Source: Molanna angustata
Taxonomy: Eukaryota > Arthropoda > Insecta > Trichoptera > Molannidae
Length of the DNA stretch: 64,000 bases
Assembly (NCBI GenBank): GCA_963576475.1
Contig: OY754979.1
Coordinates: 34,323,778 to 34,387,777 of the forward strand
Reading direction: 5' to 3'
Notes under the pieces: model-generated
Database searches by the model: none
Told to the model about the DNA's origin: nothing
What the model saw: the letters and a program-made list of their open reading frames with translations, nothing else
Translations under genes and position numbers: made by a program
Shown here: positions 62,705 to 64,000 of the stretch, piece after piece
Layout of the letters: each line of letters begins with the position of its first letter
Position numbering within the stretch: the first letter of the stretch is position 1

Positions 62705-63312
62705 GAAAAGTTTAAATCCAGAAACCATCCTGGAAGAACCGCGAAGAGATGAAAGGACCTTCTTTTCCCAGGATACTCCACCTTCATAGGTAAAATGACT
62801 AAATACATGAAGAAGAAGAAGAAAAAAGTTCAAATCCAGATACCTGCGAAGATATGGAAGGAAAATTGGACCTTCTTCTCCCAGGATAGTCCACCTTCAT
62901 AGGTAAAATGACTAAATAGACGATGAAGAAGAAGAAGAAAATAGTTTAAATCCAGAAACCTGCGAAGAGATGGAAGAAAAATTGGACCTTCATCTCCCAG
63001 GATAGTTCATCTTCATAGGTAAGATGACCAAATACACGATGAAGAAAAAAAGAAAAAAGTTTAAACCCAGAAACCTGTGAAGAGATGGTCGGAAAATGGG
63101 ACCTTCTTCTCCCAGGATAGTCCACCTTCATAGGTAAAATAACCAAATACACGATGAAGAAGAAGAAGAAAAAAGTTAAAATCCACAAACCGTCCTGGAA
63201 GACCTGCGAAGAGATGGAGGGACAGTCGGACCTTCTTTTCCCAGGATAAATGACCAAATACACGAAGAAGAAGAAGAATAAGAAAAAAGTTTAAATCCAG
63301 AAACCATCCCGG
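62705..63312 (+). repeat. Tandem array, about 120 bp x 5
   Basis: The unit is GTTTAAATCCAGAAACC, then GCGAAGAGATGG, GGACCTTCTTCTCCCAGGAT, AGTCCACCTTCATAGGTAAA, ATGACCAAATACACGA and (GAA)n. About five copies with indels. Open minus-strand frames across it are repeat by-products. Confidence 0.88.
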
Positions 63313-64000
63313 GCACACGCTCGACAATTCACCAAAGTTTCATTGTAATCGGACAAACGGTTTAGGAGCACATCGCATACAATTTTCCGATAGGAAATCA
63401 GTATATTGTTGATTTGTAAGTAAATAGTAATAGGTAGGTACCTACCTACAACAATATTCTAAATAAATTCTATTCATAACAAATTTTATTTGAATATCAG
63501 AATCTTTCCGTTACCATAGTAACCATTCCAATACGTTAAAAATATCAAATGGTTTGAGACTTTTTTGAATATGTAGGTACCTACATTGGTTTGTTCGATG
63601 CCATAAAAATGAAAATTGTCAGAAAAATCAAATATTATTTACAAATTATGCAATTTTATTATGCCTATATCTTTACTAATAATAAGCACATTTTTACAAT
63701 ATATGTCTTGAAACTTGCTGTAATGTCTTGTGTTTCATTTTATTATTTCATAATTACATTTATTTCAAAGGTTTATTATTTTCAAGAACATATTCATTCG
63801 GTAGGAAAATGAAATATTGTATGAAAAGATATTAAAAATGGCGGCGTTTGTGTACAAAACGCTTACTTTAAAAATAAGTTATACATTATAATTATACAAA
63901 CTATTCACCATGTTTTTCACTTAAAACGCTAAGTTATACTTGAAAATATATTTTTTTCATGTAAATATGTACTTCTAACTTTTAAACTAACAGATATTTG
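63313..64000. other. DDX24 intron, unassigned
   Basis: It starts with a transposon-like phrase (TTTCATTGTAATCGGACAAA) and then AT-rich DNA with no recognised feature to the window end. Confidence 0.35.

Noticed and set aside
62946..63327. Two minus-strand frames of about 90-105 residues
   Set aside because: By-products of the roughly 120-bp tandem array in the DDX24 intron.

Overview
The window looks like insect nuclear DNA. It is AT-rich, its genes have introns, and it is crowded with non-LTR retrotransposon fragments, tRNA-derived SINE-like repeats, inverted-repeat elements and tandem arrays. The insect order cannot be fixed from sequence alone. Three conserved host genes were found; everything else is repeat or unassigned AT-rich DNA.

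Host genes. (1) PEX10, the peroxisomal RING E3 ligase, is a single-exon gene at 372-1211 on the minus strand. (2) A TMEM165/GDT1-family Golgi cation transporter lies on the minus strand. Seven coding exons with matching splice phases run from 49123 down to 10123 and join to a 321-residue protein. A probable non-coding first exon ends at 55471, so the gene covers about 45 kb. (3) DDX24, a nucleolar DEAD-box RNA helicase, starts at 55814 on the plus strand. Four exons are present (through motif Ia) and the rest lies beyond the window. TMEM165 and DDX24 are head to head with only about 340 bp between the TMEM165 first-exon donor and the DDX24 start codon, so they probably share a bidirectional promoter.

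Layout. 1-1.2 kb: PEX10. 1.2-10.1 kb: intergenic, with small repeats and a MITE. 10.1-55.5 kb: TMEM165, whose introns hold most of the mobile DNA. Intron contents, in order of position: a TIR element (10.3 kb), a 250-bp near-perfect palindrome (11.4 kb), an LTR-like unit with six 106-bp repeats (12.4 kb), two RTE-type LINE insertions (13.9 and 14.6 kb), a 39-bp satellite (22.6 kb), and a full-length two-ORF LINE with RNase H (25.4-30.7 kb). Then come a 31-bp higher-order satellite (32 kb), a 92-bp higher-order satellite (35.8 kb), a foldback element (38.1 kb), several SINEs and LINE fragments (33-45 kb), nested LINEs (49-53 kb) and a hAT-type MITE (54.3 kb). 55.8-64 kb: DDX24, with repeat-filled introns.

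Most insertions could be bounded by exact target-site duplications of 8-15 bp, which gives a clear nesting history. The most interesting item is the 5' end of the full-length LINE. Its first 42 transcribed bases can fold with the strand order of an HDV-like self-cleaving ribozyme placed at the element's 5' boundary. No CRISPR array, operon, rRNA or clearly functional tRNA gene was seen.
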